Assembly: GCA_016710435.1 (NCBI GenBank)
Contig: JADJVV010000001.1
Coordinates: forward strand, 2,068,501 to 2,132,500
Direction of reading: 5' to 3'
Source: Hyphomicrobiales bacterium
GTDB lineage: Bacteria > Pseudomonadota > Alphaproteobacteria > Rhizobiales > Aestuariivirgaceae
Length of the DNA stretch: 64,000 nucleotides
Each line of letters opens with the position of its first letter. Position 1 is the stretch's first letter. A model generated the notes under the pieces. The model was not told the origin of the DNA and searched no databases. It was given only the letters and a program-made list of their open reading frames with translations. A program made the position numbers and the translations under genes. Shown here one piece after another: positions 27,354 to 35,443 of the stretch.

Positions 27354-28871
27354 ATGAGCGACACCTCCGCACCCCGCCTCAAGATGCCGGACGCGACCCT
27401 CGAACAATCCCGCATGATGCTGGACAAGGCGCGCTGGGCCGCCGCCCGCATGCAGAAACTCGACCGCGCCACCGTGCTGCGGATTGCCGATGCGGTGGCC
27501 AAGGCAGGCCATGCAAAGGCGCAGGCCTATGCCGAGCAGGCCGTGCGCGAGACAGGCATGGGCGTCGTCGCTCACAAGAAGATCAAGAACGAAGCCTGCT
27601 CCACCGGGCTTGTCGATCTCTATCGTCACGAAGATTTCGTGGCGCCGCGCATTCATGCCGACCGCAAGATCGTGGAACTGCCGCGGCCCGCAGGCGTGAT
27701 CTTTGCGCTCGTCCCCGTCACCAATCCGGTGGCGACCGTTTATTTCAAGACACTGCTGGCGCTGATGACGCGCAATGCCATCGTGCTCTCGCCCCATCCG
27801 CAAGCCAAGGGCGTGTGTGCCGATGCAGCGCGTACGCTGGCAGAAGCGGCAAAGGCCGCAGGCGCACCGGACGGCGTGATCCAGGTGATCGAAGCGCCCA
27901 CCATTCCGCTGATCGAGCAACTGATGGGCGATGACCGTGTGGACCTTATTGTCGCCACCGGCGGCCCCGCCGTGGTGAAGGCGGCGTACCGGTCCGGAAA
28001 TCCGGCGATTGGCGTCGGCCCCGGCAACGCTCCCGTCGTGGTTGACGACACGGCCGACATCAAGTTGGCGGCCAAGCGCATCGTTGCCTCCAAGAGTTTC
28101 GACAACTCCATCCTCTGTACCAATGAATCGGTGGTCCTTGCCTTCACCTCGATTGCGGATCGCCTTCTGGACGCCATGAAGGCCGAGCGCGCCCACATCT
28201 GTTCGCCCGAAGAATGCGACAAGCTGCGGGCACTGCTCTTCACCGAAACCGGCTTCAACGTCGGCATGATCGGCAAGGACGCCGAAGTGATCGCGTGCGC
28301 CGCCGGCTTCAATGCCTCCGGTGCGCGCATCCTCGTCACCCCCGTGACGATGGTGCAGCCGGAAGAAAAGCTGGTGCGTGAGAAGCTGGCACCCGTTCTC
28401 GCCTTCGCACGCGTGCAGGGCATCGACCAGGCGCTTGCCGCGGCCCGCTCCATGATGCGCAAGGCGGGTCAGGGCCACTCCGCCGCCATTCACTCCAAGA
28501 GCGAAGCCAATGTCATGGCCTTCGCCGCCGCCATTCCAGCACTGCGCGTGGCGGTGAATGCAGGATGTTCACTGGGCGCCTCAGGCTTTGACACCAATCT
28601 CGGACCGTCCATGACCATCGGCACGGGGTTCGCCGGCGGTTCATCGCTGGCGGAAAACCTGACGCCGCACCAGTTCGTGCAATTCACCCGCATCGCCTAC
28701 AACAAGGAAGCGGGCGAAGTGTTCGGCAACTATGCCGGACTTGATCCGCTGCATCTGCCGAAGCGAACAGTGGCCCCGGTCTCGCTCGCCGTCGACAATG
28801 GTGACCAGGCGTTGCGCGCCGAACTCCGCAAGATCATCCTCGAAGAACTGAAGGCTGTGATGGCGGCATAA
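27354..28871 (+). CDS. CoA-acylating aldehyde dehydrogenase with C-terminal encapsulation peptide
   Basis: A 505-residue aldehyde dehydrogenase of the EutE/PduP/AdhE-N type, expected to turn propionaldehyde or acetaldehyde into acyl-CoA with NAD+. The catalytic Cys255 lies in SILCTNESV, and ALVPVTNPVATVYFKTLLAL near 118-137 is the usual CoA-type motif. The last 20 or so residues (about 484-505, ALRAELRKIILEELKAVM) form a short amphipathic helix after a Pro/Val-rich linker, the hallmark of a microcompartment encapsulation peptide. The gene overlaps the following shell gene by one base (TAATG). Confidence 0.92.
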   Translation: MSDTSAPRLKMPDATLEQSRMMLDKARWAAARMQKLDRATVLRIADAVAKAGHAKAQAYAEQAVRETGMGVVAHKKIKNEACSTGLVDLYRHEDFVAPRIHADRKIVELPRPAGVIFALVPVTNPVATVYFKTLLALMTRNAIVLSPHPQAKGVCADAARTLAEAAKAAGAPDGVIQVIEAPTIPLIEQLMGDDRVDLIVATGGPAVVKAAYRSGNPAIGVGPGNAPVVVDDTADIKLAAKRIVASKSFDNSILCTNESVVLAFTSIADRLLDAMKAERAHICSPEECDKLRALLFTETGFNVGMIGKDAEVIACAAGFNASGARILVTPVTMVQPEEKLVREKLAPVLAFARVQGIDQALAAARSMMRKAGQGHSAAIHSKSEANVMAFAAAIPALRVAVNAGCSLGASGFDTNLGPSMTIGTGFAGGSSLAENLTPHQFVQFTRIAYNKEAGEVFGNYAGLDPLHLPKRTVAPVSLAVDNGDQALRAELRKIILEELKAVMAA

Positions 28872-29470
28872 TGGCAACGCTCCGCTCCCATATCTTCATT
28901 GACCAGCTGCAGCCGCAGACCATGTGTTATCTCGGCGCCTGGATCAAAGGTTCTCTGCCACGCACCAACATGGCCGCGCAGATCATTGAGGTCGCACCAG
29001 GTCTCGACATTGAGGCCCTCACCGACGTGGCCCTGAAGTCAGCGGACGTGCAGGGCGGCATCCTCGTGGTGGAGCGCCAGTTCGGCTATCTCGAATTTCA
29101 CGCGCGCGATGTTGCCGCCGTGAAGGCCGCGGCCGAAGCCGTGCTGGACGCCATGGGCATGTCGCCGGACAAGGCGATGAAGCCCAAGATTCTCGCCTCT
29201 AGGATCATCACCAAGATTGATCCCGGCCATGCCTTCCTCATCAACCGCAACAAGGGCGGCTCGATGATCCTGCAGGGCGAAACCCTCTTCGTGCTGGAAA
29301 CCGAACCCGCCGCCTATGCCATCCTCGCCGCCAACGCCGCGGAGAAGGCGGCGAATATCAAGATCGTGGACTACCGGATGATCGGTGCGACCGGGCGGCT
29401 TTATCTGTCCGGCACGGAATCGGAAGTGCGCGCCGCCGCCACGGCGGCCGAGCAGGCGCTGGAGATGTGA
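28871..29470 (+). CDS. Microcompartment shell protein, tandem BMC domains (BMC-T), first copy
   Basis: A 199-residue shell protein with two BMC domains in a row (about residues 1-95 and 105-199), which assembles as a trimer with hexagonal outline. Motifs: IEVAPGLDIEALTDVALK, GILVVERQFGYLEFHA, then HAFLINRNKGGSMILQGETLFVLETEPA and the C-terminal KIVDYRMIGATGRLYLSGTESEV. It is clearly paralogous to the protein at 30414. Trimers of this kind can have a wide gated central pore for large cofactors. It is translationally coupled to the aldehyde dehydrogenase. Confidence 0.92.
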   Translation: MATLRSHIFIDQLQPQTMCYLGAWIKGSLPRTNMAAQIIEVAPGLDIEALTDVALKSADVQGGILVVERQFGYLEFHARDVAAVKAAAEAVLDAMGMSPDKAMKPKILASRIITKIDPGHAFLINRNKGGSMILQGETLFVLETEPAAYAILAANAAEKAANIKIVDYRMIGATGRLYLSGTESEVRAAATAAEQALEM

Positions 29471-29471
29471 C

Positions 29472-29843
29472 ATGACCAACACCGATCTCCGTCAGATGGT
29501 CCGCGATATCCTGCGCGAAGTCGTGCCGCCGAAAGGCGCGGCTTCCGCAGGTGTGGAAAGCGTTCGCATCGGCAATGATGCTGACCTCATGGCCTTCGCC
29601 CGGCGGGTGATTGCAGCCCAGGCCGCCGTGACCGCAGGCCAGCTTCGCTTCACGCTCGCCACCACGCCGGCGCTTGCCACACCACAGCCCGCAAGCCAGG
29701 CCCTGCAGGGCGTTGTCACCGAACATGTTGTGGACAAACATGCCGCCGCCGGCGTGCTCGTGCTTGCCCCCGGCGCTGTCATCACCCCGCTGGCGCGCGA
29801 CCGCGCCCGCAAACTCAATCTGAGGATTGAAAGGAGACGCTAG
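29472..29843 (+). CDS. Small microcompartment-associated protein, possible cargo adaptor
   Basis: A 123-residue protein I cannot place in a named family. It begins with an amphipathic helix MTNTDLRQMVRDILREVV, closely resembling microcompartment encapsulation peptides. A Gly/Ala/Ser-rich linker follows, then a middle helix (DLMAFARRVIAAQAAVTAG). The C-terminus VLVLAPGAVITPLARDRARKLNLRIERRR resembles the TPxARD tail motif seen in several BMC-associated proteins. It lies between a BMC-T and the BMC-P gene, one base after the previous stop, with the next ATG immediately after its own stop. A scaffold or cargo-docking role fits; an enzyme is unlikely at this size. Confidence 0.72.
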   Translation: MTNTDLRQMVRDILREVVPPKGAASAGVESVRIGNDADLMAFARRVIAAQAAVTAGQLRFTLATTPALATPQPASQALQGVVTEHVVDKHAAAGVLVLAPGAVITPLARDRARKLNLRIERRR

Positions 29844-30098
29844 ATGCTCAAGGCAACAGTGACGGGCCGCATCTGGTCCACCAAGAAGGTTTCGGAAATG
29901 CCCGCGGGCTCCATCCTCGAGGTCGTCGTGGATGAATCAAGCTCGAAGCTTTTAGCCTTTGATCCGCTGGGTTGCGGCGAAGGCGAGAAGGTGATCGTTG
30001 CCACGGGCTCCGTGGCGGCCTCATGGTTTCCCGGAAAATCACCCCCCATCGACGCGCTGATCATCGGTTCCATCGATGACAGCGCCGCGAAGAAGTAA
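29844..30098 (+). CDS. Microcompartment vertex protein (EutN/CcmL, BMC-P)
   Basis: An 84-residue protein of the pentameric EutN/CcmL family that caps the vertices of the polyhedral shell. It starts MLKATVTGRIWSTKKVSEMPAGSILEVVV and has the family core LLAFDPLGCGEGEKVIVATGSVAASWF and the C-terminal IDALIIGSID. An AAGGAGA ribosome site ends seven bases before the ATG, within the previous gene. It is the only BMC-P in the window. Confidence 0.94.
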   Translation: MLKATVTGRIWSTKKVSEMPAGSILEVVVDESSSKLLAFDPLGCGEGEKVIVATGSVAASWFPGKSPPIDALIIGSIDDSAAKK

Positions 30099-30122
30099 AA
30101 CCCAATCCTGAAGGAGGATAAC

Positions 30123-30404
30123 ATGTCCAGCAACGCAATCGGAATGATCGAGACCAAGGGCTACGTCGCCGCCATGGCCGCCGCAGATGCCATGGTGAAG
30201 GCCGCCAACGTGACCATCATCGGCCGCGAGCAGGTGGGTGATGGCCTTGTCGCAGTCATCATCAACGGCGACGTCGGTGCCGTGAAGGCCGCAACCGAAG
30301 CCGGTTCCGAAGTGGCGGGCCAGGTCGGCACGCTCGTCTCCGTGCATGTCATCCCGCGTCCGCACGCCGACGTTTCCAAGCACTTCACCTCTGCCGCCAA
30401 GTAA
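30123..30404 (+). CDS. Microcompartment hexameric shell protein (BMC-H, PduA-like)
   Basis: A 93-residue single-domain BMC protein, the main tile of the shell facets. It aligns without gaps to PduA as I remember it: [26 protein letters not shown] and [17 protein letters not shown]. The pore loop is QVGDGLV, with Asp40 at the position of the pore-lining Ser40 in PduA, so each hexamer would carry a ring of six acidic side chains. A strong AAGGAGG ribosome site precedes the ATG, in line with high expression of the facet protein. Confidence 0.95.
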   Translation: MSSNAIGMIETKGYVAAMAAADAMVKAANVTIIGREQVGDGLVAVIINGDVGAVKAATEAGSEVAGQVGTLVSVHVIPRPHADVSKHFTSAAK

Positions 30405-30413
30405 GCGCTGCCC

Positions 30414-31067
30414 ATGACCGCCGCACGTCCGGCGGCCAAAGGCGAGTTGCGCGTATTCCTCACCGTGGATACGCTGCAGCCGCAGTTCGCCGCCTATATG
30501 GGAACGCCCACCCGCGCGCGGGGCTATCCGCCCTATGCCGGCCAGCACGCCCTCATCATCGAGGTCGCACCTGGCCTGATGATCGAGCGCGTGATGGACC
30601 TCGCTCTCAAGGCCGATCCGGACCTTGAGCCGGGAATCCTGTTTGTCGAGCGTCAGTTCGGCATTCTGGAAATCCATGGCAAGGACAAGGAAAAACTTCT
30701 TGCCGCAGGCCGTGCCGTGCTGAAGGGCATGGGCCTCACCGAAGGCGACCAGTTGGCGCCGAAGCTGCTCTACACGGACCTGATCGAGAACATCGCCGAC
30801 CAGCATGCGGTGATCATCAACCGCAACCGCCAGGCTTCCATGGTGATGCCCGGCGAAACCCTGCTGGTGGTGGAGATGGTGCCGGCGCTCTATGCCGCCA
30901 TCGCCGCCAACGCCGCGGAGAAGGCCGCCCCGAAGCTGACGCTGGTGGACGTGCAGATGATCGGCGCGGCGGGCCGTCTCTACATGTCTGGCACCACGGC
31001 GGACGTCGAGAAGGGCCTTGCCGGGATCGAAGCCGTTCTGGCAGGTATTGAAGGACGGAAAAGCTGA
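30414..31067 (+). CDS. Microcompartment shell protein, tandem BMC domains (BMC-T), second copy
   Basis: A 217-residue shell protein with two BMC domains and a ten-residue N-terminal extension. It shares with the protein at 28871 the blocks EVAPGLMIERVMDLALKADPDLEPGILFVERQFGILEIHG and HAVIINRNRQASMVMPGETLLVVE. It differs from that copy by an insertion near residues 30-42 (TPTRARGYPPYAG) and by QAS in place of GGS in the second pore-side loop. Two distinct trimers in one operon is the RMM arrangement as I recall it. It ends 14 bases before the kinase gene. Confidence 0.92.
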   Translation: MTAARPAAKGELRVFLTVDTLQPQFAAYMGTPTRARGYPPYAGQHALIIEVAPGLMIERVMDLALKADPDLEPGILFVERQFGILEIHGKDKEKLLAAGRAVLKGMGLTEGDQLAPKLLYTDLIENIADQHAVIINRNRQASMVMPGETLLVVEMVPALYAAIAANAAEKAAPKLTLVDVQMIGAAGRLYMSGTTADVEKGLAGIEAVLAGIEGRKS

Positions 31068-31081
31068 GGGGAGAGACGGAC

Positions 31082-32092
31082 GTGGCTGACTTTGACGCGC
31101 TGACCCATGAGCAACAATTGCCCATTCTGCTCGAACTGGCGGAAGCGGCGACCAGGCTCTACGACCTGCCATCGCCGCTCACGGTCAAGCTCCTGAACAT
31201 CTCCGAGAATGCCACCTACAAGGTGGAGGCCGGTGACGGCCGCCGCTGGGCGCTCCGCATCCACCGCGACGGCTATCACTCGAAGACGGCGATTGCTTCC
31301 GAACTCGCCTGGCTCATCGACCTGCGCAACACCGGCGTCGTGACGACACCCGTGCCGGTGAAGGGCAGGGACGGCGAACTCATCCAGCTGCTCGGCCACA
31401 AGACCATGCCGCGCCCCCGCAACATCGTTCTTTCGCAGTGGGAGACGGGTGCGGAGCCGGGGATCGGCGAGGATCTGTCGAAGCCCTTCGAAGTGCTCGG
31501 CGAAGTCACGGCCCGCATGCATCTCCATACCCAGAAGTGGACGCGCCCGCCGTGGTTCACGCGCTTCACCTGGGATTTCGAGACGAGCCTCGGCGAGAAC
31601 AAGCCCCATTGGGGCCGTTGGCGCGATGGCATGGGCGTGGATACGGAACGCGCCAAGCTGTTTGGCCGAACGGTCGATCTCATCGGAAAGCGCCTCGCGG
31701 CCTACGGCAAAGGACAGGAGCGCTTCGGCCTCATTCACTGCGACCTGCGCCTTGCCAATCTCCTCATCGATGGTGATGCCGTGAAGGTCATCGACTTTGA
31801 TGACTGCGGTTTCGGCTGGTACATGTACGATGCCGCAACGCCCGTCTCGTTCTACGAGCACGAGCCACAGGTGCCGGGCCTGATCGAGAGCTGGAAGACA
31901 GGCTACCGCCGCGTCATCAACCTGTCGAAGGAAGATGAAGCGGAAATTCCCACCTTCGTGATGCTGCGGCGCCTGCTGCTGGTGGCCTGGATCGGTTCGC
32001 ACCACGAAACCGACCTCGCGAAATCCATGGGCCTGCCCTATACGGAGGGCACACTGGGCCTATGCGAAAACTATCTCCGCACCGTCTCCTGA
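31082..32092 (+). CDS. APH-type kinase, probable 1-amino-2-propanol kinase
   Basis: A 336-residue aminoglycoside/choline-kinase-like phosphotransferase. The nucleotide lobe has NISENATYKVEAGDGRRWALRIHRDGYHS. The catalytic loop is LIHCDLRLANLLIDGDAVKVIDFDDCGFGWYMYD, containing the HxDxxxxN and DFD motifs. It starts with GTG after GGGGAGAGA. In RMM microcompartment loci the matching enzyme phosphorylates (S)-1-amino-2-propanol, making the substrate for the PLP phospholyase at 26069. It has no evident encapsulation peptide. A choline or homoserine-type alcohol acceptor cannot be excluded from sequence alone. Confidence 0.82.
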   Translation: MADFDALTHEQQLPILLELAEAATRLYDLPSPLTVKLLNISENATYKVEAGDGRRWALRIHRDGYHSKTAIASELAWLIDLRNTGVVTTPVPVKGRDGELIQLLGHKTMPRPRNIVLSQWETGAEPGIGEDLSKPFEVLGEVTARMHLHTQKWTRPPWFTRFTWDFETSLGENKPHWGRWRDGMGVDTERAKLFGRTVDLIGKRLAAYGKGQERFGLIHCDLRLANLLIDGDAVKVIDFDDCGFGWYMYDAATPVSFYEHEPQVPGLIESWKTGYRRVINLSKEDEAEIPTFVMLRRLLLVAWIGSHHETDLAKSMGLPYTEGTLGLCENYLRTVS

Positions 32093-32165
32093 GCGTGCCT
32101 GCGGCAATCTTGGACGCGACACCGCCGGCGAATGGTTTTACCTTTTGGCCACAACAGGTGAAACC

Positions 32166-32870
32166 ATGACCCAGCCATCCGCCCATCCCGACGACCCCCA
32201 CTATCTCATGCGCAGCGGCTGGCTCCGCGCCGCCGTGCTGGGCGCCAACGATGGCATCGTCTCCACATCGTCGCTGGTCGTGGGCGTTGCCGCCGCTGAT
32301 CCCAATCCCACGGCGGTGCTCATTGCAGGCGTTGCCGGATTGGCGGCCGGTGCCATGTCCATGGCTGCGGGCGAATATGTCTCTGTCTCCTCGCAATCCG
32401 ATATCGAGAAGGCTGATATTGCCCGCGAGATGCAGGCCCTGGAGGATTCACCGGAAGAGGAGCTGGAAGAACTGGCGGCCATCTACCGCGAACGCGGTCT
32501 CAGCGATAAAACCGCACTCCTCGTCGCCCGCGAACTTCACGAGAAGGATGCGCTCGCGGCCCATGTGCGGGACGAACTGGGCCTTTCGGAAGTGCATGTC
32601 GCAAATCCCTTGCAGGCAGCGCTGGCCTCCGGCGTCACCTTCAGCATTGCCGCCGCCATTCCCGTGCTGGCCGCGATCTTCGCGCCTGCCGCAACGATCA
32701 TCCCCGTTGTGCTGGTCGTGTCCGTCATCACCCTTGCGATCCTCGGTGCGTTGGGTGCGAAGGCCGGTGCGGCACCCATGGCTCCCGCCGTGATGCGGGT
32801 GGTGTTGTGGGGCGTCTTCGCCATGGCCGTCACGGCAGGTGTCGGCAAGCTGTTCGGTATCGCCGTCTAG
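32166..32870 (+). CDS. VIT1/CCC1-family iron/manganese transporter
   Basis: A 234-residue membrane protein of the vacuolar iron transporter family. Marks are SGWLRAAVLGANDGIVSTSSLVVGVAAA (first segment), GLAAGAMSMAAGEYVSVSSQSDIEKADIAREM, a cytoplasmic Glu-rich stretch (DSPEEELEELAAIYRERGLSDKTALLVARELHEKDALAAHVRDELG) that binds metal, and three C-terminal membrane segments. I start at ATG 32166 rather than an upstream TTG. It lies 73 bases after the kinase and may or may not share its transcript. Its 3' end overlaps the convergent gene by four bases. Confidence 0.9.
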   Translation: MTQPSAHPDDPHYLMRSGWLRAAVLGANDGIVSTSSLVVGVAAADPNPTAVLIAGVAGLAAGAMSMAAGEYVSVSSQSDIEKADIAREMQALEDSPEEELEELAAIYRERGLSDKTALLVARELHEKDALAAHVRDELGLSEVHVANPLQAALASGVTFSIAAAIPVLAAIFAPAATIIPVVLVVSVITLAILGALGAKAGAAPMAPAVMRVVLWGVFAMAVTAGVGKLFGIAV

Positions 32871-34069
32871 CTCTCAAGGAAGGCACACACCGCCTCGCGG
32901 AATCGCGGCCATGCCTCGTCCTTCTCCAGGATGAGATGGTTCTTGCCTTCAAGACCGACGAATGACGAGTTGGGAATACGGGCCGCAATCCGGCGGCCCT
33001 CCTCGAACGGCTGCATGGCATCCTCCCGGCAATGCAGCACAAGCGTGGGCGCCTTCACCTGCTCCAGCAGGTGCGTGACATCCAGCATGTCCGACACGCT
33101 GCGGATGCGCACGGCATTGGCAGGCGACGTGGTGATCCGTTGCAGATTGTTGAACCAGTCCACCTGCTCGGCACTTCCGCCCGGAACGAAGTTGGACGTG
33201 AAGACCTGGCGGAATGCCGGGTTCTCCTGTCCCCATCCCGCGCGCATCAGCGTCAGCATGGCATCGATGAGTTCATTGTCCTGAGGCGAACCGCGTAGCC
33301 TGCGGCCCAGCGCAAAGCCACCATAGAGCACAAGCTTCTTTACCCGTTCGGGATGCTTGACCGCATAGGCGATGCTGACGGCGCATCCTTGCGAGGCACC
33401 GAACAGCGAGAAGGTCTCCAGCCCCGCAGCATCCACGACGGACTCGAGATCGCGTACGAAGGCATCGAATGAAATCTCGTCCACGTCCCAATCCGACAGC
33501 CCGTTGCCGCGCGCGTCGTAGCGCGTGAGCTGCCACTTGCTCGCCATCCACTTCAGGAGATGACTCCACACCGGGCCATCCCAATCATGTTCAAGATGGT
33601 TCAGCCAATTGCCGGCTTTCACCAGCGGTTCGCCATCGCCAACGGTGGAATAGGCGATGCGGACATTGTCCGGAGTTTCACAAAACCGTATCTCTTGTGT
33701 GCTCGCAGGACGGATGACCGCTGGTGCGCTCCCTTCCGAAGGTGACAAGTTTTCACCATTCGCAGGCGCGGCGTCGCCGACAAAACGGTAGCCCCGGCGC
33801 GGAACGGTCTTGATCATCGTCTGGCTCTGGCCGGAGTCACCAAGCGCCGCGCGGGCTGCATTGATTCGGCTGGTCAGCGTCGAGAGTGACACGACACGTC
33901 CCTGCCACACGGCATCGAAGATCTGCTCCTGGCTCACCACGCGGTCCTGGTTGTTCACAAGAAAGGCGATGAGATCAAGGACTTGCGGTTCCACTGGCAC
34001 GGCAGACCCGTCCCGCCGCAACTCGCGGCGTTCCATATCAAGTTCAAATGTGGAGAAGCGGAACGACAC
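32867..34069 (-). CDS. Winged-helix DNA-binding domain fused to an alpha/beta hydrolase
   Basis: A 400-residue two-domain protein. Residues 1-100 form an OmpR/CadC-type winged helix (FSTFELDMERRELRRDG, VSQEQIFDAVWQGRVVSLSTLTSRINAARAALGDSG, TVPRRGYRFVG). A 30-residue linker leads to an alpha/beta hydrolase with an apparently complete triad: Ser226 in LFGASQGCA, Asp350 in CREDAMQPF and His378 in GKNHLIL. There is no membrane segment between them, unlike CadC. The start is GTG. The hydrolase may act as a ligand sensor or an active esterase that modulates DNA binding. The target genes are unknown; it is alone on its strand. Confidence 0.85.
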   Translation of the reverse strand: MSFRFSTFELDMERRELRRDGSAVPVEPQVLDLIAFLVNNQDRVVSQEQIFDAVWQGRVVSLSTLTSRINAARAALGDSGQSQTMIKTVPRRGYRFVGDAAPANGENLSPSEGSAPAVIRPASTQEIRFCETPDNVRIAYSTVGDGEPLVKAGNWLNHLEHDWDGPVWSHLLKWMASKWQLTRYDARGNGLSDWDVDEISFDAFVRDLESVVDAAGLETFSLFGASQGCAVSIAYAVKHPERVKKLVLYGGFALGRRLRGSPQDNELIDAMLTLMRAGWGQENPAFRQVFTSNFVPGGSAEQVDWFNNLQRITTSPANAVRIRSVSDMLDVTHLLEQVKAPTLVLHCREDAMQPFEEGRRIAARIPNSSFVGLEGKNHLILEKDEAWPRFREAVCAFLES

Positions 34070-34270
34070 AAGTTGCCTCTGTGATGGAGCCCCGCAGCCG
34101 CCTTATGGAGCGAATCTGGCCGCAATCTCAAGGCAAAATCAAGACAGCCTCAAAGTCTCGGCCCCGCGAAGCACCTAGACGACGCGCCATGAACTGCACG
34201 CCCCGGCCCGCACTGTCAGCATACCCTGCAGTTCTGACGCTGATCACGCGGGCCCTATCTGGAGACTGAA

Positions 34271-34507
34271 ATGAAGTATGTTCTTATTTCTCTTGCGGCC
34301 CTCACGCTGTCGGCCAATCTCGCCGCCGCATCAACGTCCTACGGTGAAAGCGCCCGCGCCTCGGGTTATGATTGCGCCCGCTTCCAGTCGGCATCCGAAA
34401 TCCAGCTGACGCCCGGCGCCATGGAGGTCTGCCATGACCGCTATGTGCAGCTGCGGATGCTCCACGAGAACAACGACAAGGGCAACAACAACCGCAGCCG
34501 CAGCTAA
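34271..34507 (+). CDS. Small secreted protein of unknown function
   Basis: A 78-residue protein with a clear signal peptide (MKYVLISLAALTLSANLAAAS, cleavage near residue 20-21). The mature part is about 57 residues with two Cys (YDCARF and EVCHDR) that could form a disulfide, and ends in a polar Asn/Lys/Arg-rich tail. No family is recognised. It has its own ribosome site (CTGGAGA) and a strong terminator 57 bases downstream, so it is probably a single-gene unit. Confidence 0.7.
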   Translation: MKYVLISLAALTLSANLAAASTSYGESARASGYDCARFQSASEIQLTPGAMEVCHDRYVQLRMLHENNDKGNNNRSRS

Positions 34508-34563
34508 GCGGCCACGGTGAAACGACGTTGGCCTTGATGCCCCCCGTCGGGCCAACGGATTTG

Positions 34564-34592
34564 CGGCCCGGATTGAACTCCGGGCCGTTTTT
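34564..34592 (+). terminator. Rho-independent terminator after the small secreted protein
   Basis: A perfect 9-bp stem (CGGCCCGGA at 34564-34572 pairing with 34579-34587), a six-base loop and five T (34588-34592). It ends plus-strand transcription ten bases before the stop codon of the convergent SDR gene. Confidence 0.9.
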
Positions 34593-34601
34593 CGTCGCGT
34601 G

Positions 34602-35372
34602 TCAGGCCTGCGCCAGTGCGTCGAGGCTTTCCGGCAGGATCTGTCCGCCATCGACGATGATCGTCTGCCCCGTGACGTAGCCTGCTTCCTTCGATGCGAA
34701 ATAAAGTGCGGCGTGGCCGATGTCGTCCACCGTGCCGAGCTTCTTCAGCGGAATCGAGTTTGCCATGGACTGCTGATAGGCCTCGCCCATCTCGATCAGG
34801 CCTTCCGTCAGGATGTTGCCCGGCATGACGGCGTTCACGGTGATTCCGTATTTCGCCAGTTCGATGCAGGCCGTGCGCATGAAGCCCAATTGCCCTGCCT
34901 TGGTGGACCCGTAGTGTGTCCACCCCGGAAAACCGGTGACAGGGCCCGTGATCGATGAGGTGAGCACGATGCGCCCCTGATCGGATGTCTTCAGGAATGG
35001 AACAGCGGCCTGCACCGAAAGGAAGGTTCCCTTGAGATTGGTGTTCTGCACCTCGTCCCATTGGGCTTCGGTCATTTCTTCCAGCCGCGCGGGAGGAAAG
35101 ATGCCGGCATTGGCGCACAACACGTCAAGGCCGCCATTGCGTTTGGCAACGTCCGCCAGGGCCTTTGCAATCGATGCCTTGCTGGTGACATCGCCTGCGA
35201 TGCCGAATGCGCCGTGTCCGATCTCGCGTGCCGCAGACTCGGCTGCCTCGGCATGGCGCGCAATGATGCCCACCTTCGCACCCGCCTGCGCGAACACGCG
35301 CGCAATGCCCTTGCCGATGCCTTTCGATCCGCCCGTCACCGCAACGGACCGCCCCTTCAATGATTGAGTCAT
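34602..35372 (-). CDS. Short-chain dehydrogenase/reductase, 1-amino-2-propanol dehydrogenase-like
   Basis: A 256-residue classical SDR. The cofactor site is TGGSKGIG (13-20) with CANAG at 87-91, and the catalytic residues are Ser140, Tyr154 and Lys158 (HYGSTKAG). The C-terminal GYVTGQTIIVDGGQILPESLDAL is typical of the SDR found in RMM microcompartment loci, where it interconverts (S)-1-amino-2-propanol and aminoacetone. I start at ATG 35372, preceded by GGAGAGAGG, not at an upstream TTG. It is the last gene of the operon that begins with the diol dehydratase and follows the amine permease by 71 bases. Confidence 0.84.
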   Translation of the reverse strand: MTQSLKGRSVAVTGGSKGIGKGIARVFAQAGAKVGIIARHAEAAESAAREIGHGAFGIAGDVTSKASIAKALADVAKRNGGLDVLCANAGIFPPARLEEMTEAQWDEVQNTNLKGTFLSVQAAVPFLKTSDQGRIVLTSSITGPVTGFPGWTHYGSTKAGQLGFMRTACIELAKYGITVNAVMPGNILTEGLIEMGEAYQQSMANSIPLKKLGTVDDIGHAALYFASKEAGYVTGQTIIVDGGQILPESLDALAQA

Positions 35373-35443
35373 ACCTCTCTCCAAATGAAAGAGGGCAGCG
35401 AAAATCCGCTGCCCTCAGGATTGTTCAGACGGTCACAAGGCCA

